Shown here in pieces: positions 61,601-64,000 of a stretch of 64,000 nt of DNA. Position 1 is the first letter of the stretch. Each line of letters opens with the position of its first letter. The position numbers were made by a program, and so were the translations under genes. Origin of the DNA: Chryseotalea sp. WA131a (GTDB lineage: Bacteria; Bacteroidota; Bacteroidia; Cytophagales; Cyclobacteriaceae); NCBI GenBank assembly GCA_025370075.1, contig CP073016.1, forward strand, positions 2,294,001-2,358,000, read 5' to 3'. The notes beneath the pieces were generated by a model. The model did not search any database. It was not told the DNA's origin and was given only the letters and a program-made list of their open reading frames with translations.

Positions 61601-63049
61601 TCAATTCAAATCTTTCAGTAACTGCTCGTAAAACCACAAGGCTGTTTGATAACTCTCTAAGCTCACGCGCTCATCTATTCCGTGAAAGCCAATAGGGTCA
61701 ATCATTGGGCTGAATTTAACAATGTTGTCTGACACTTCTCCAAAATGCCGCGAGTCAGTGGCGCCCAACATCAAAAAGGGTGAACTCAATAAATTAGGAT
61801 ATGATTTCTTGATGGTTGTCTCCACTTTTTGATATCCATACCCATCCATTGGGGTAACAGCCGATGCTTCTGCCATTGCCCCTGCATCCAACCGACTTAT
61901 TTTCACATGATCATTGTCAATTATTTTTTTCACGCGGTCAATCACATCTTCTGATAAGTCACCCGGCAGCAATCGAAAGTTGACCGTTGCTTTCGCCTGC
62001 GTGGGAATCACATTGTCTTTAATACCAGCGTTAATTATTGTGGGCGCAATGGTGGTGCGCAACATGGCACTGCCCGGAGCACTTTTATCATATGTGCCAA
62101 TGATCAATCCTTTGAACAACCAAGGATTTGCAAAGGCCATCTTTTGGACAAACGGCATTTCGGGGCCAAGGCTTTTTATAAAACCCTGCATCGGAACTGA
62201 GAACTGCGGTTCGAATGGATGGCTGCGCAAGGTTACAATCGCTTTGGTCAGTATGTCGATAGCCGTTTCCTTTTCAGGCATGGAACTGTGACCACCGGGT
62301 ATCTCAACCACTAACTCAATGGAGAGGTATCCTTTTTCGGAAGTGCCCACTAAGGCGACTGGTTCTTTCATGCCAGGTATTTTTTCTTTGGTAATGATGC
62401 CGCCTTCGTCCATCACCATCTCCGCTACAATGTTTCGTTGCTTCATCAGTTGCGCAATGGCCACCGCGCCTTTGCCACCCAATTCTTCATCGTGGCCAAA
62501 TACTAAATACACCGTTCGTTCAGGTTGAAAATTCTCAATCACTAATTTCTCTACACTTTCACAAATCGATACCAAGTTGATTTTATCATCGGTAGTGCCA
62601 CGCCCCCAAATGAAATTGTCTTTGACCGCTCCTGCAAAAGGGTCAGATGTCCACATGGATTGGGTCGCTTCTTCGATCGGCACCACATCTTGGTGCGCCA
62701 TCAGTACAATTGGCTTTAATGAAGTATTTTTCCCCTCCCATTTGTAAAGCAGACTATATCCTAAAACAATTTCGCGCGTAAGCTTTTCATGCATTTTGGG
62801 ATAGGTGTTTTCCAAAAATTTTCGGAACGCTAAAAATTGGGTAGAATCAAACAATGCCGGATTGCCAAACGAAATGGTTTTGATGGCAATGGCTTGCTGA
62901 AAATGTTGTAATGAAGTTTCAGGGATAGCAGGCGCGGGAAGTGCGGCTACTTTTGTCTGGATGGATGTGAATTGAAATGTTTTAAAAAGAACGATGCCTA
63001 CGACTAGTAAAATAGCTAGCAGAAGGAGGAGAAGGGTTTTCTTTAGCAT
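61601..63049 (-). CDS. M20-family metallopeptidase with N-terminal membrane anchor
   Basis: A 482-aa peptidase of the carboxypeptidase-S-like M20 branch. An N-terminal hydrophobic segment (LLLLLLAILLVVGIVLF) anchors or exports it. Zinc-site motifs are MAHQDVVPI (His, Asp), GRGTTDDKINL (Asp), FGHDEELGGKG (catalytic Glu-Glu), MDEGG and a final His in DPIGFHGIDERVSL. The dimerisation domain is seen at HSSMPEKETAIDIL. The substrate is unknown. It converges with the WecA-like gene and stands alone. Confidence 0.9.
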   Translation of the reverse strand: MLKKTLLLLLLAILLVVGIVLFKTFQFTSIQTKVAALPAPAIPETSLQHFQQAIAIKTISFGNPALFDSTQFLAFRKFLENTYPKMHEKLTREIVLGYSLLYKWEGKNTSLKPIVLMAHQDVVPIEEATQSMWTSDPFAGAVKDNFIWGRGTTDDKINLVSICESVEKLVIENFQPERTVYLVFGHDEELGGKGAVAIAQLMKQRNIVAEMVMDEGGIITKEKIPGMKEPVALVGTSEKGYLSIELVVEIPGGHSSMPEKETAIDILTKAIVTLRSHPFEPQFSVPMQGFIKSLGPEMPFVQKMAFANPWLFKGLIIGTYDKSAPGSAMLRTTIAPTIINAGIKDNVIPTQAKATVNFRLLPGDLSEDVIDRVKKIIDNDHVKISRLDAGAMAEASAVTPMDGYGYQKVETTIKKSYPNLLSSPFLMLGATDSRHFGEVSDNIVKFSPMIDPIGFHGIDERVSLESYQTALWFYEQLLKDLN

Positions 63050-63328
63050 GGTAAGGATTAGTAATTTTTATATCAGACTGAATTTTAGTTCACCTACGTG
63101 GATGGACGCGAAGTCTTGAAGTAAATTAGGAGCAGCCATCATCATGAAAGTTGGAGAATTGAAGCTGAAAATACAAATATTGAAGAAAGATGATTCTTCA
63201 ATTCTTTGCAATCTTCTCCGTCAGTCAATGGTCATGCTGACGTAAAGATTTCAGCCGCTTACATGATCTTCAATTTAACGAAAGTAACTTTTTGCATGCC
63301 TTACATATATTTTCAACTTTAACCACGC

Positions 63329-63655
63329 ATGAAAAAAATTGCAGAAAAAATTATTGTGGCGGTATTCACGGTCACGGCTGGAAATGTTTTCAGCCAAGGG
63401 ATTGTAAACTCCGCACAACGTGATGTTGTGCTCACAAATCACATGGAACCAATGAAAGATGGTCTGAAACTTTTTGCTTTTAATGGCATCACTACCATCC
63501 GGGACATGTTGGGGCATCCACGGCATTTGGAGTTGCGTACCAAAATCAAAAGTGGAGAAATACTCAGACACAGATTTTACGCCTCATGCCCATCAGCCAA
63601 TGGTAACAGTGTGAAAACAGTTTATGATGGAATCAACACATGCCATTGCACCTAA
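63329..63655 (+). pseudogene. Truncated amidohydrolase-like remnant
   Basis: A 108-aa ORF with a signal peptide (VAVFTVTAGNVFSQG). The middle reads DGLKLFAFNGITTIRDMLGHPRHLELRTKIKSGEILRHRFYASCP, which resembles the region of secreted amidohydrolases where the metal-binding domain begins. The N-terminal HxH site and all downstream metal ligands are absent, and the frame ends in NTCHCT. It is probably a decayed copy with an internal deletion. The 212 bp after it show nothing clear except that they must hold the fabI promoter. Confidence 0.5.
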
Positions 63656-63867
63656 GTCCATAGAGTGATCACAGGGCATAACAAAGGCGAGTTTAGTACC
63701 TCCGCAATCATTTATTTTTATATTAGGTGGTTTTAGGTTGGTCAAAATTAGTGCAATCTTTCTATTTCAATAAAAAACTACAATGCCTACCCCCTAGTTT
63801 GAGAGCTTAACTTCTTATGGGTTTTACTTTATTGCTTAATATTGCGAACTAAATTAAACTCCACTTT

Positions 63868-64000
63868 ATGGCAAACAACCTACTGAAGGGCAAAAAAGGA
63901 ATCATTTTTGGTGCTTTGGATGAAAACTCGATCGCTTGGAAGACCGCTTTGAAAGTGAAAGAAGAAGGCGGAACGTTTACCCTTACCAATGCCCCCATTG
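63868..64000 (+). CDS. fabI: Enoyl-ACP reductase, 5' end only
   Basis: The first 44 residues before the window ends: MANNLLKGKKGIIFGALDEN then SIAWKTALKVKEEGGTF and TLTNAPI. The GALDENSIAW segment is the NAD-binding turn of FabI-type reductases, and TLTNAPI follows as in Bacteroidota members. It makes the last reduction in each fatty acid elongation cycle. The catalytic Tyr and Lys lie outside the window. Confidence 0.88.
   Translation, partial: MANNLLKGKKGIIFGALDENSIAWKTALKVKEEGGTFTLTNAPI

Overview
The window is about 64 kb of Bacteroidota chromosome, most likely order Cytophagales or a close relative. The evidence is a type IX secretion C-terminal sorting domain, a TonB-dependent receptor with an ECF sigma/anti-sigma pair, a Bacteroidota-type double-glycine RiPP leader, a DUF1972 glycosyltransferase and AT-rich leaders without strong Shine-Dalgarno sites. 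No database search was possible; identities rest on motifs and on family features recalled from memory.

Layout. (1) 1-8778, minus strand: a grasp-with-spasm RiPP cluster. In transcription order it holds a NarL-type regulator, a precursor peptide, an ATP-grasp ligase, a 71-aa unknown, a SPASM protein, an HExxH protein, a DUF6624 protein, a TPR lipoprotein, a secreted metallo-beta-lactamase-fold protein and a C39-peptidase ABC exporter that runs off the left edge. (2) 8779-12558: accessory DNA with a 21-bp inverted repeat, two tandem 358-bp repeats with attC-like arms, paired hairpins, a tyrosine recombinase, an alpha-2-macroglobulin remnant and an AbiEii-like toxin-antitoxin pair. (3) 12622-17585: TonB receptor, CpxP-like protein, anti-sigma and ECF sigma factor, with a divergent RidA. 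(4) 17634-19462: tRNA-Arg(CCG) with a 1.76-kb islet bounded by an 18-bp repeat of the tRNA 3' end and carrying HicAB. (5) 19767-36035: metabolism: xylulokinase and frameshifted xylose isomerase, GlnRS, a molybdenum hydroxylase with cytochrome c, a 2-oxoacid dehydrogenase E2, a PLP trans-sulfuration enzyme, an MFS transporter and a large Asp-box propeller protein. (6) 36114-61535: a signalling and exopolysaccharide locus. (7) 61601-64000: an M20 peptidase, an amidohydrolase remnant and the start of fabI.

The most striking system is region 6. An H-NOX heme protein and a hybrid histidine kinase with an HNOBA-like N-terminus sit directly downstream of a sigma-54 (NtrC-type) response regulator. 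Five promoters in the region (in front of 36593-, 41697+, 46539+, 53683+ and 59199+) share one design: two copies of a TTCCA-N5-TGGAA-like palindrome about 20 bp apart, then a -24/-12 sigma-54-like element whose -12 position lies 72-77 bp after the proximal palindrome, then a start codon 14-20 nt after the predicted start point. This suggests a gas-responsive (NO or O2) phosphorelay that switches on exopolysaccharide synthesis and export, a T9SS surface protein and two small receiver proteins. I do not know of a description of this operator.

Several genes are broken by single-base indels, three of them in A runs (xylA, a small membrane protein, the Wza-like gene) and others in the hybrid kinase and the T9SS protein. 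With this many, sequencing or assembly error is as likely as real decay.
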